A stretch of DNA of 64,000 nt from NCBI GenBank assembly GCA_030248135.1, contig JASANC010003425.1:1-64000 (forward strand), given 5' to 3'. A model generated the notes under the pieces. It had not been told where the DNA came from. It saw nothing but the letters and a program-made list of their open reading frames with translations, and ran no database searches. A program made the position numbers and the translations under genes. Position 1 is the first letter of the stretch, and every line of letters starts with the position of its first letter. The stretch is from Theristus sp. LFF4_11. Lineage: Eukaryota > Nematoda > Chromadorea > Monhysterida > Xyalidae. Positions 1-12,200 of this stretch are shown here, one piece after another.

Positions 1-125
1 CGTCACCAAATATGGTTTTCAAAATTGCACTGTCGATCATGGATTTTATTTGTTTCAACACAGTCATTAACATTTTGTTCAGCTGCCAACACACCGGTCA
101 CCGCGTACAATAATTTCGGGTGTGT

Positions 126-131
126 TTTATT
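126..131 (-). promoter_or_regulatory. Candidate polyadenylation signal of the 209-3244 gene
   Basis: An AATAAA hexamer lies on the minus strand 78 bases past the stop codon at 209. A second one is at 45-50. The spacing suits a nematode-type poly(A) signal, but hexamers are common in AT-rich DNA. The rest of 1-208 shows nothing else. Confidence 0.35.
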
Positions 132-208
132 TCATATTTTCTTATATCTTAAATAATGTGTCTTTTACGATGAAATCAAATACAAAAAAGCTTTAACAAA
201 CCAACAAA

Positions 209-3200
209 TCAACTCTGAATCACAAACAAGCCGACAAAAATCAGAACCGACGCAATTGTGGCCATCGGGTACGTCACCCAAGTGAGATCGTGCCGAGTGA
301 GACGGGCGGATGAACGAAGCTTTGTTTGCTTTTTTCCAGCAAGATTTGGAATTTTTTCAGAATAACCCCGGAATGCAATTTGAAGTGCCGCCGTCCAATT
401 AGCGTATCTTTTGCTGTCCTGGGACTTGAACGTTTGCTCAATGTGCACGAAGAAACCGGTGCCGTTCTGAGTGTTGGCAAAACCTTTTCTAAAATTTCCA
501 GATCCCAGTTCCAAAGTTTTTCCAAAAGTTTGCATTTGCAAAGCTTCTAAGAATCAGAAATCAGAAACGCCGGTTTGCCGTTATTTTTTTAAAACAACTT
601 TTCACATATCTATGGCCTATTTTTTTAAACGTGTCCCACTGAAATGACGTCATGTGCCACAAGACATGCGCTTGTCGTTCACAGCAAACCAGACTATCCG
701 TTTAGCCGATTTCTTCCCGTAAACAAATGGTGAATGTCGAATCAGTCACACCAAACTGAAATTTTAGTGCCTGTAGTTTGACAAACGGGCGTTTTTAAAT
801 AAAATGACGTCACGTTAGTCCGGACACGTTTGAATAAATCCACAATAGATATTATACCTGAGTCACCTGAATGGGGTGACATATTGCAGTTATTCACGTA
901 ATTATTCAGTTTTTCTCCACCCGTGGTAGAAAAACTCCGAATGGAAATTTCGGCATATTCGATTTTACCTTCGGTTCATGGCGATCGCAAACTTGCGCAT
1001 GCGTGTAACCATTGATTCGTCGTCCAAACACGTTGCTGGTCGCCACCAACGAGCAGCGCGTCTCGTTCGGCAGTCCGGCAGCAAGTGACGGCGACGTTTT
1101 TGACCAGATCGTTGCGATTGCTTTGTGTAACTGCAGAACGAATTTTGAATTTTCGATTTTGAATTCCCGCGTCGTGCATGAAGAAACTGCCTCTCTAATG
1201 CGCGCATTGAGTCGAGTCGCAGAACCACAAAAAACCAAACACCTTTACAGCAGCAACATCTTGATCGTAATAAATCCCGGACGCGTTAGCCAGTCCGGCG
1301 GACAGGAACGCATCGACACTCGGACAAGTGGTGTTCAGCATTCCGTGCCACTGGACGAACGCACATCGTTTCGTCGTCGGGCATTCACGCAATTTGTGGT
1401 CGTTGTTGACGATGTTCTGCTCGATTTGCCATCGCCAAATGGCGACATTTGCCGTGTGAAACATTGTTGTGTTGTCATGGGCACCGTCGGTCGGTCGGTA
1501 GCGATCTTCGCAACGACTTCGGCTTGCGCTGAAACTTTGAAGAACAAAAAAATCTCTTGAGTTCAGTTATCAGTATCACTAGAGAAATGCATACATGCTG
1601 ATGTGCGGATACAGGCCTTGGTAAAAAAAATTTGTAGCAAAATACGCCGAGTGCAGCGATGATTTCAGGTTGACCGCGAGAAAAATACATGTATTTTATA
1701 AAACACTGTCACTAAAATGTTGTTTATCTCAGTGTTTTGCTGTTGTAAGTGCACTATTCCAGTATTTTTTTGTTTTCTTGTTTCCCCAACTTGTCGTTAC
1801 TTGACAGCGTCTCGTCGTACTGTGCTCAGAACGAGCGATCGCGACGCGGATCTCTCAAACACGGCCGCTGATTGCACGGTCACCGGCCCGTCCGAGTCGT
1901 AATGCACCGTCGAATGATGCACGGTCGGAAGAATCTGAGCGGGCGCGGATTGGCAGAGTTCGGTGCTTGACGTTTGTATCGCGACAAAGAAACAATTTTT
2001 AACGCTATAGTCTCGTGGGTGAACAAATCTTTGCGCGATGTTATCATTTCCACACGTGGAGTAATTACCGGTATTTGCAGCTTTTTGCGGCCGTAATTAT
2101 TTGCAGCTCTTTGCGGCCATCTTTTGCAAACACAATCGGGCTATGTTTTTTGCTAACGTTTTTATGCCAAAAAGAAGTCAATAAAAGCTTCAAAAAAACC
2201 AAACAAAAACCGCGCAGTTTGACCTGAAAATGGGACTTATAAGCGTTGCACCAAATCAACGTTAATATTTAGAACTCACGAACAACAGACCCAATAATTT
2301 TTCAATGATTCTGAATTCTGAGTCCGCTCACCGCAGCCAATCGTTGCAGCACAACAACCAACGGCCAACCGCGTTGAAACGCGTCATCTCGTGTGCGGTC
2401 CAAGTTTTTCTCCAGAAGAACGCAACAGTGACTCTGGAGAAATATAAAATGAATATTTTCTTTTTTCAAACGGTGGCACAAATTCACATAAGGTATGTCC
2501 GTGAATCGAAAACGAGTTGCAAACGAGCATCTGGCATCAAAGTCATTTGGTAATCTGAATGCTGCCAAATGCGCTGGCTTTGTTTATTCTCTATCCACGT
2601 GCCCCCCCCCCCGACGAGGCTCCAACTTAGACTGATAAATTATACGACTCCCGCCCACCCCACCCTCCCTTCTGTCTGACCCTTCAGTTTTGGTACTATA
2701 ATCATAATGCACGAGTCGCAGAGCAATAAAAAGTATGATACCTTGTAACGCCAAACCATCAGTGTGCCTGCCAAAGAAACTGGTATCGTTTCGTTCACGC
2801 AGTCGGAGTCGTTCAAGAGGTTCGTGATCAGCTGAAGCAGATGTAAGAAGCCGTTTTTAGGATCATCCACCTTCTGGAAGTGGCACAATTTCTCAAAACA
2901 AATTGAAATTTATTTTAACCAATCGAATGCGCTGATTTTAGGAATTACAGTTTTTGGTTGAGTTTATGCTGGTCAGCTCGTTTGTAAACTCCGTTTTTCA
3001 GCCTTACTTGTTGAAAATCGCGTCTCTCCGTTACAGTTGGCAGCATCAGCCTCCATTGCTCCGGTGAAATCGTACCTTCACCGGCAAAATACTGCTGCAG
3101 ACACCGCACAACGTTCTCAAGTTGATCTTCATCGAAACATCGAATGTCGATCTTTCCACCGATTCTTTCACCGAGGGAAACTTTGCCCGAAAAAAATACC

Positions 3201-3244
3201 GTCAGAGCAACAAAACTGAATGACTCCAAAACAGAAAAAGTCAT
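209..3244 (-). CDS. Secreted, possibly GPI-anchored cysteine-containing protein, family not recognised
   Basis: Seven exons (3244-3008, 2891-2742, 2561-2488, 2433-2332, 1528-1243, 1130-969, 466-209) join in phase to a 422-residue protein. It begins with a hydrophobic signal peptide (MTFSVLESFSFVALTVFF) and ends with a short hydrophobic tail (ASVLIFVGLFVIQS), which fits a GPI signal or a single membrane anchor. In between are about a dozen cysteines, including RCFDEDQ, VVRCLQQ, SDCVNET, RECPTTKRC and TRCSL, with several N-glycosylation sites. The donors GTAAGG, GTGAGC and GTAAAA and the acceptors TTTCAG and CTGCAG are good. Exons 3 and 4 are the least certain. The last exon could instead start at 546 in another frame, which stays open but loses the hydrophobic tail, so I prefer 466. 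I see no enzyme motif. It is transcribed away from the hemicentin gene. Confidence 0.6.
627..831. repeat. Inverted-repeat (MITE-like) element with two TGACGTCA palindromes
   Basis: The ends AAACGTGTCC (627-636) and GGACACGTTT (822-831) are inverted copies. Each is followed inward by a TGACGTCA palindrome, at 645-652 and 805-812. It lies in the last intron (467-968) of the minus-strand gene. The symmetric arrangement suggests a small DNA-transposon derivative rather than two chance CRE sites. Confidence 0.5.
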
Positions 3245-5994
3245 TATTTGTTGTCATCGCACTATTGTACCATATGCATTGGTTTGCTTTGCTTTGCTTC
3301 TTCTCTGTTTCAATTTGAGCTGATAAAAGTGAAGTGTCATTTTTTACTGATAATAGCGAACTTATCGAACGTTGTTTCGTTCACCACTTGCTTGGTCTCA
3401 CCACGTTTATTGTGCACACATCACAGGTGTTCAAAAAAATTTCCATGACTCCCAGGACCAGAACCGTGGTTCAAAAAAACTTTCAATGTTGTATATTGTC
3501 TTACGCTATAAGCTTTGTTCGCATTCTGTCAAAAAAATTTCCATGGGACATGGTGACGGTAGTTTTAAAGAGCACAAAATAAGTTATGTTTACACTACTA
3601 TTACAGAGTTGTACGTTTGGCTGAGATTTTCCAGCACACATTATGTCGTACACATAGATTGAATGTGTGTAAAACAGTGATGACTTTTGCGGCTTGTTTA
3701 TATTTTGAAAGCCTTTTACTCGTGGAAAGACAATGAAAATTTCAACCCCATGTGGAATATATTACACAAATCGGGATTTATGAAACTTTACAACCACTGA
3801 AAAGCTGAATGGTTGCGAAGCCATTTCAATTTCAACAGCAGTGCTGCAGCGATTTCAAATACCAGAAGTTTAAAAAAAATTACATAGGATAATTATTGAC
3901 CATAACAATAAAACAAACCTAGTTTTGGTTGAATCCAATGTCTTAGTGTGGTTTTGGTCTGTTTTGCAGCAAAAAAATCTGTGGAGTGCTTTGGTACGAG
4001 TCATAAAAACTAACAGAAAGTCCTTTCTGATGTGTTTTTCTTTCATTTGGAATTAATCAAACGTTGAAAACGCACGAAACTGTAAAAGCAGGAAGGACAC
4101 ATTAACCACAATTCCTAAACAACGGTTCCATAAATCTGAAAAACCACTACTTTTGTTCTGTCTGAAATTCACTTCCCAATTTCAAAACACTCACTGCTCC
4201 CCTTTTCATTTGATCTAATCGCAAACATCTGTTTTCTGACACAATAAAATTAATGGTTTCCGCATAATTTTTCAGCGCTCTTTATGCAACAACTGAAAAG
4301 TAGACCAATAATGAGTGATTACGGAGCTGCGACTTTTGACGCAGCCCAGATTTTTTGAGTTTTTCCCGTTTTCAGCTCTGTGAAGAGTGCATCTGAAGAG
4401 CTTTGTACGTACGTACATTGGTAATATCTTCTTGCGGAAATTTCACTCTTTCATCAGTTTGTGTCTCTTTCTTGGGTCTGTTGTCAATCATCGGCGATCA
4501 TAAAAACGGTCTCACTTCTATACTTTTGAATTGTTGTGCATAAGACAGCATTATTATTTTAGTTTTCTTTAGTTTTCCTCCACTTATTAGTCGTTGGAGG
4601 TGGAGCAAGCCAAAACATTTCCGGGAGAAAAACACCTCATCTTGCAAAAAAAATGAAAAAAAAGTAAAGTTGAGGTGTGAAAATTGATGTGTAAACGGCG
4701 GCAATTACGATGGGTGTCAAGTTACATGTTTGTCCAAAGATCTTCAAAGTTTTTTTGGTGCGCTGCTTTCGTGTATCTGCCAGCTATAACTCTAAATGGT
4801 GTAATCAGACGTTTACTTTTTTGAAGACATGACAAAAAGTGACGCGTACTTTTTCAGCCGGGCTTCAGCTTACTCGAACGAGCAACAGTAGCGTCCTGTC
4901 ACGATTATTAACCATCACGATGATCCTCTTATGCCAAACTGCTTTCGTTCATAATCTTCTTGGCAGACTATGCCATTTTTTACTTAAGCAAAGCAGTCGG
5001 ACCTGAGTGGCCGATCATTTTAGCGTCTTTTGCTGCATAAGCAGAAACTGTCAATTGTTATAGGCTACAGGGAAGCTTCCGCATAACTAAAAAGCACAAA
5101 CAGTCTTTTCCGCCCACCAAATAGCAACAAAGCTTGTAAACTCGTTAACTTTTTTTCAAAAAATTATGACCAGTAAGTAATGAGATTTATAATAAGTTTC
5201 GTTTTCGGGACGATTTTGTGCAACAAATCCAATCTCAGTTCCTCACATCTCAATATGTAGCCATCTCAATTCTGCTCATCTCAGTCAGAGTGTACAATAT
5301 GTGTAGTAATAAAAATAATAAGCTATTTTTTTATGGGAACGCAGTTGATTTTCAAGAGCCAAGAACAATAAACAACGTCAGCGAGCAGCATACCACACTT
5401 TTTTAAGCGGGCGCGATTCCAATCTAGAATCTGCATCACATGTAAACGTTCCAGATTTTTCAACATATCTATCAACACAGTTTTGAAGACAACTGTTTTC
5501 AGTGTTCTAGGTTATGCGGCTTGCTTTTTTCCTCGCGTTTGGGTTACATTTTTGGTGATGTTACTCGCATCATATTGGGGAACACTCATTGTGTTTCAAT
5601 ACATTCATACACTTATTAGTGGGTTGTTCCTTGTTCTGTGGACCTCCACAGGAACGCGCATATATGCAGCTGTCCGAAGAAACAAATTGCCGTCATTCAG
5701 AAACAAGATACAGAACATTCATTATGGCCATTTGGCCTGTGTCAGAAATTCTGGACAGCTTTTGAAAAAAGAGGATCTTATGATATGACCAGTGTATCCA
5801 GTGCGAACGTTTTGTTGTTTCTTTCTGCACCTTTTTTGTTTTTTTGTTGCAAAATGTATGTTATCATTTTCATCTTACCAATAAAGACGAAAAATCTCGG
5901 TATCCGAGTTTTCATTTCAGAAAATTGATGAATCCACAAAGTTGAGACAAAAATTTGCGCTGGATTGAAGCGACAGTAAAATTTCGAAAACGAA
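3245..5994. other. Divergent intergenic region between the minus-strand gene and hemicentin
   Basis: 2.75 kb separates two head-to-head start codons, so promoters for both genes should lie here. The sequence is AT-rich with many T runs. A near-repeat of AAAAAAATTTCCATG occurs at about 3434 and 3531. No conserved ORF, tRNA or rRNA is evident. The T-rich stretch 5483-5785 stays open in one frame and would encode hydrophobic segments, but it lacks a clear ATG or splice sites and is probably compositional. Confidence 0.6.
5909..5920 (+). promoter_or_regulatory. him-4: Candidate splice or spliced-leader acceptor upstream of hemicentin ATG
   Basis: TTTTCATTTCAG ends at 5920, 74 bases before the chosen ATG at 5995. 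It matches the acceptor style used by the coding exons. It could receive a 5' UTR exon or, if this is a nematode, a trans-spliced leader. Confidence 0.4.
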
Positions 5995-8900
5995 ATGTGG
6001 CGGCACGCCAGCTTATTGTTGCTGCCACTGTTGGCCGCCATTTTGAGCAATGAAATTCGAATTTCCGCCGGCCAATCAGCGCCGCAGGGCACGTCGTCGT
6101 TGGCGTTCGTGTTTGACACCACCGGATCGATGCACGACGACCTCGTGCAGGTGCAGGAGGGCGCGAAAAAAATCTACGCCATGGTCCGTCAGCAGCGACA
6201 GAAATTGATCCACAATTACGTGCTGATGCCGTTCCACGATCCGCGTGAGTTTTTCGCATTTTTTTCAGTGTTTTTATTCATTGTTCTTTTTGTGCTTTGT
6301 TTTCAAGAATGACCGGCAAACTTTGAAACGTTTTGAAGTTTTTTTGTTTGGTCTTCTTTGCTTCACCGCTTTTCGTTTGGATTGCTGTTTGTACTTGTAC
6401 ATAGTGACATATCTTTCTTATTGTACGTGCCGTAATATGCATTTGCGCGCACAGATAGAGAAAATGTTTCATGGTTGTGCAACAATTTGAAATCAGCGAA
6501 ACTGAACGTATTCTAATCTGATGGCACATTTGTGCTTGAAAATGAGAAAAAAGTCAAATCAGAATTTTTTTCACAGAATTAATTTATTTTAATTACAATA
6601 TTCGTACTGCGTTTGGGCGCCAAACAGCTTTTTGTCTGTGCGGCTTTTCTACACATCATTCAACATTACTCCGCCGTACATAGCGCGTACATAGTAAAAA
6701 GGGAAAAAATGCCTATGAACTGTGATGAAATCCATTGTGTTGCAAAACTAAAAATCTTAAATTAGGACAGCAGCAGTTGTTGTTGTTGTTGTTATTCTTG
6801 TTTCACGTTTTGTGACGCAATTTGAGACCCTAGTTTTACAACTTTCTGTCTGGGCTCGTGCCTTCGTTGTTTCGAATTCTGTGACCTTGGTAAAACAGTA
6901 AATTTTAAAAATCCAAGTCGTTATTTTTGTGGTTTTCAACAGTAAACGAGACTTCTACGCTTGTCATAATCGTATCTCGGTTGTTTTAAACCCTGCAGTT
7001 TTTGTTTTACCTGCTTAAAAACAAAAGTGTTTTTGGTTATTAGGGAGCACAGAGGGCAGATATTTTATGCAGTTTCATATCTTTCTCTACTTCAACCAAA
7101 ATTTTTGAAAAACACTTGTAAAAACAACGCACATATGTTTTTCCTGCCGAATTTTCTGTTCACATCAATTATCCACCTAGCAACTCGTCGAGCTACAGTG
7201 GAATTCAAGACAATTTGTCTTCATCAGAGCAATTTTATGACAGTTGAACAACGAAAAAACACATAAAATATTCCAAAATGTGCTGTTTGTTGCCAGCAAC
7301 AAAAGCTCGTTTCTAATGTCATTTTTTTGTTCTGGTTAAAGAAATGTCAAGGCGCCAAGGAAAGCAAACGGGAATCAAAAAATACTTGATTTATTGCTTT
7401 GGTTTGTTGTCAAAATAAGTGGGTGTTGTGTGTACAGGGTGGGCCATAAAGAGTGCACCAAAATTAAAATAGCTCGTGTTTCAAAACGCAAACGCACACC
7501 AACATTTCGGGACAGAAATTTCACATTGCAAAAAAAATGTAAATTGATTAAAAAATTAATTTGATCACTATTTTTTAATGAAAACGATGAGCAAACAACC
7601 GATTATGGGAGAAAGTCAGGGTGCACTGTTTTCCTAAAATTAATGAAAATTCAATGGGTAGCAGGTTTGCTTGGTAAACCAACGACATGGTGGTGGCTCA
7701 CGCATGCAAAAACTCACAATCAAAAAACGACCCACTCAAATTTTCTCATGTATCTTTTTAGTGCTTTTTAGACACCGGTCCGGTGTTCGTTACCAGCGAC
7801 CATCACAAGTTCCAACGTATGCTCAAGCACCTGCACGTGGCGGGTGGCGGTGACTGTCCCGAGATGTCTGTGACTGCCATCAAGGTAGCATTAGAAACGG
7901 CGCTGCCAGCATCATTCATCTACGTATTCACGGACTCGCGATCCAAGGACTACCATCTGACCGACCAGGTCCTCAACCTGATCCAGGAGAAACAGAGCCA
8001 GGTGAAAATATTGTTTGTTGATTTGTTTCTCAATAATGGTGTTAGCGACATAGATGTGATTAAAAAAACGCAGTGTTTATCTGATGGTTCTTAAAGATTC
8101 TGATGTGAAAGAGAAACTACTCTTCAGGTAGTATTTGTGATGACGGGCGATTGTGGAAATCGTACGCATCCCGGCTATGTGGCGTTTGAGAGAATCGCGT
8201 CTGCCAGCAGTGGTCAAGTATTTCATCTCGATAAAACTGATGTCAGAGAGGTAATGTGTTTAAAAAATACATCTGTTAGTTGTCATTTTTAGACAGTGGT
8301 CTTGTACTGATGTTGGTAATCCAACATTGTAGCAATCGACAAAACGTAATCAAGTTAACTGCAACAAAGTCACTTTATTCGGCAATCGACTGTACATGTA
8401 CATAGGTTCTGAACTACGTTCGTGTGACGGTGCAAACGCGTAAAGTCAACATCGAAGCCATTGATCGCAGTCACGGAGGGTCACAAGTTTGGAACATTCC
8501 CGTCGATGCGTACTTACACGAATTGCACGTTTCGGTGAGCGGTGGCGCGCCTCGTCTGCAGCTGATCGATCCGGACGGTAGCTCATTTTACAGTTTTGCC
8601 GTTTTTGCTTATCCTTGTACAAATGTTGCCAATTATCTTCCGCTCGACGTGGGATTCATACTTATTAAACTAAATGATATAAAAAAACCACGTGAATAAC
8701 TTTGCCAGGTGAAACAAAAACGGACACTTTGTCTTCAATCCTCGGCATCGACGACGCCTATGCTGCATCATTGCAGAACCCAAAAGCAGGAATGTGGCAG
8801 CTAAGAGTCACGGCAGACCACAAGCATAGTCTTCGTGTTACCGGCATTGGCGCTATTGATTTCACGCACGGTTTCGCTTCTAGACCAGTGGACGATATTT

Positions 8901-9206
8901 CGCAGGCTCATCATAGACCCTTGAAAGGTTTGTGTAAAATAAGTTATTTTTGTTTAGTTTTGTTTTATTGTGTAATCTAGAGAGTAAAGGTTTTTAGCGA
9001 AAAATGTTTTTTATTACTCAGGAATCGAAACTTACATGATCGTCAATATGACCGGTTTGTACCCGCCTGGAGTTGTGAACACGATTGGATGTGCGAACCT
9101 GACTGGCGAAATGCTTTATATGGGACCAGCGAAGCAGCATGGGACTAAATCGTACCTGTACTCTGTCGGTCCGTTTGTACCACCAGACACGTACTTTTTC
9201 GTAAAG
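5995..9206 (+). CDS. him-4: Hemicentin exons 1-6: signal peptide, VWA and linker domain
   Basis: Exons are 5995-6244, 7772-8001, 8128-8250, 8406-8577, 8709-8927 and 9022-9206. The VWA fold starts near residue 36 ([13 protein letters not shown]). DTTGS replaces the common DxSxS of the metal-ion site, as is usual for hemicentins. Hydrophobic strands follow at FIYVFTDS and VVFVMTGD, together with a CGN..GY..F motif. Exons 4-6 and the start of exon 7 encode the conserved domain that sits between VWA and the Ig array in hemicentins ([21 protein letters not shown]). Intron 1 (6245-7771) contains a CAA/TTG microsatellite near 6770 and a TACAGGGTGG end near 7433. Confidence 0.93.
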
Positions 9207-12200
9207 GTTTGTGACGCTGTTATTTTTTTATTGAGACCAAAGCACTGATTTAGGTCATTCCAACCAAATTAAAGGTGAACGGCGTTGATGACCGGACGTA
9301 CAAATTTCAAAGACTTTCGCTGACGGCCCTCAGCCCAGAAACCGAAGGTACTCCACGGGTGTTTATGGAGCCGCTGACAACTGCATTCCGATGGTCTGAC
9401 GTGAACTTGACTTGCGTTGTGGACAGCAGAGCTCCGTTCAGCGTTCATTGGTACAAAGGCAACGAACCGTTGGGCGTCCCGTTGTTCTTCAAGTTTGAAC
9501 CTTTTTTGCCATCCATGTTTGTTGGCGTTTACATTCCATGTAAAAATTTGCTTGAGCATGATGGATGAAAAAAAATTATATTGTTTACACAATATATGCA
9601 AGTTCTCTTCTTCAGAACAAGCAAAGCTGTCACTTACACCCTGCGAGACGTTACAGAGCGGGACCATGCTGAGTACTACTGCAAAATTGTTAGTAAAGCT
9701 GGCAATAATTCAGCGTCCACAATTCTCGAAACCAGAGGTCAGAATTTTACACAAATAATGTGTGGTCTGTCTGGAATGATGTCACCAAAATGTTTTTCTG
9801 TGTAAAATCGAAGATAAAGATATTCCGTTTTTAAGAACCGCCGCCCAAAATCGTGGCGGCTCATAACGTCACGGTACCAGTTGGCGCATCCGCTTATCTA
9901 CATTGTCGCACACAAATTGAAACACAGGCGTCGTTCACGTGGTATCAACAGAACGGTATTCCTGTTGACGTAGACGATTCGAAAAGAATAGTAAGCAAAT
10001 TTTTTAAAGCCGGTGTCAAATCGCAAAAGTACCGAACACACGTGGATTTGGGTTTGGGCGGCTAACCATCACATAAGTAATGCCGATGCCATGTACACGT
10101 GTAAGTATAACAGGTTATGTTTTCAGTCCTGGAGCATCGGGAATCTGAGCCCTATTTAGGTTAAGTAGCAAAGTTTTCGAAGGGCGGCGAACCTTCAGTG
10201 GAAAACCAACTGAGTTGAAAACCCACTGAACACATACGGCAACGCTGAGCACGGTTTTCTTTTCTTTCGTTGATTCTTCTCAAACCGTTTTTTAGTTTCA
10301 TATTTTTTATGCAATTTAGTACAAATTTTCGAACGGGACTTTGTTGTTGCGTGACGTGTCGCGAATTGACGAGGGTGCGTACACGTGTCGCGTGATAACT
10401 GGCGGTGGTTCGGCTGATGGGACCATCTTCATGACCGTTTTACGTAAGGACTGCTTTTTATACATTCGACGTAAATGTTTTTCCATTAAAATTTTTTTTA
10501 TGGCGAATACAAAACTAAACAATCAAACGCTAAACCAAGCAGCCGAAGGCTGGATAAAAGTATCAGCATGTAACAATTACGGAACCGCCTGTTTATGTTT
10601 CACAGAACCACCAACAGCAGAGGTTAACCCAAAAGGCTTGTATTTTGCCGAGGGTCAGATGTTCAACTTTAGTTGCTCTGTAACGGGAGATCCACGGCCA
10701 CGCGTTGACTGGTTTGTCAACGAGCGCAAAGTGACTCCTGGTGGACGTTTTTATGTCACTTACAAATGTTTGTTCACATTTACTTATTTATTTTTTTTAA
10801 TCAAATCAGTCGCACAATTTGTCTCTATGGAATCAGATGATCTAATCGTGCGTGGTGCTACACAAACTGATGCTGGCCGATATCGTTGTCAAGCGAGTAG
10901 CGACGCTGGAACGGCAAATGACATTGCAGCAGCGCATGTTGCTGGTTTGTTGAAGTTCTAAATACCGTTGAACTCAAACATTATTCAGTCGTCTCACTTT
11001 CTTTATTCAGTCCCACCGCATGTATCAATTCAAAATAATCGTGTTATGATTGGACGTGACGACTCAGTACGTATAAATTGCGAAGTAACGGCCGGCGTGC
11101 CGCAGCCTCGAGTGACTTGGACGAAAGACGGGCGAGCGTTAACCGCATTCAAATATATAACGATACAAGAGGGATTGCTGACAATTCAGGTTAGATTATT
11201 AGACTTAGTGTAAGATTGTAATTATTGTAATTATAATTATAATTATTGTAATAATTATAATTATTGTAAGATTCTCTTGCCAATGATTACCTGTTATTTT
11301 TTTTAATCTAGGGTGCTCAAGATGCAAACGCTGGGGAGTACAATTGTCGGGCTGAAAACCTTGCTGGATCAGATGAAGATACAGTAGTCGTGGACGTTGG
11401 AAGTGAGCCAAAGTCGTTTACCAATTAAAACAATGTTTAAAAAATGTGTTCAGACATACTTACGTACTTTAACTTTTTTTATTTTTGGGAGTGGAGTACG
11501 AAGAGCACATACTAACCCAAAGCAATTTGACTTTTGAGGCATTCCATCTATAATCCCGGATCCAGACAAAGTGACTGTGAATATTGAAAGCGATGCAACA
11601 TTGCAATGTCGTGCCACTGGACATCCGAAACCGGAGATAGTCTGGCTTCGCAACAATGAGCGTGTTCAGCATTCAGCGCGAGTTCAATATCTGCCAGACG
11701 GTTCAATATACATCAAAAGTTAGTTTTGTCTTAAATGTTTAATATAGTTCGATTGGTTGAAACTTAATCCTTTCATTTTTGTTGTTCAATTTCAGATGTT
11801 CAAATGCGCGATGAAGGTAGCTATCAATGCACCGCGTCGAATCGATTTGGTCGTTCTGATGCTTCCCGTACTCTTGTCATCACAGGCCTCAGTTGGATTT
11901 TAATTACATTAAAGCTTCTTCGTCTAGCGTGCTTTTATGTTGTTCTCACGATTTTTGACATTTAAAAAAACATGAAAAAATGTGTTGCACTGTATTTTAG
12001 TCAGTCCAGTGCTCGGCCATCAACCTCCAGAGCAACAACTTATCGAAGGTCAAACGTTACGTTTGTCTTGTGTGGTCGTCGTGGGAACACCAAAGCCTGT
12101 GCTTACTTGGACAAAAAATTCTGTTCCGCTGCAAGGCGGTGTTGGAAATGTTCAGGTCAATTTACCTAATTTAGTTCAGGTAGAGTTTGTTGACAATAAA

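Noticed and set aside
274..546. Alternative last exon of the left minus-strand gene in another frame
   Set aside because: It is in phase and open, but it gives no hydrophobic C-terminus. The CAG acceptor at 467 restores a frame ending in a plausible anchor. Not fully excluded.
1012..1560. Long plus-strand ORF (182 codons) at the left end
   Set aside because: It is the mirror of minus-strand exons 5 and 6 of the cysteine-containing secreted gene. Its protein has no domain features, while the minus-strand exons splice in phase.
2599..2614. Poly-C run
   Set aside because: A simple homopolymer in an intron, possibly prone to sequencing error, with no further structure.
5483..5788. Hydrophobic 101-codon ORF just upstream of hemicentin
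   Set aside because: There is no ATG at its start and no splice partners. T-rich DNA commonly encodes Phe/Leu/Val runs. Kept only as a remark under the intergenic region.
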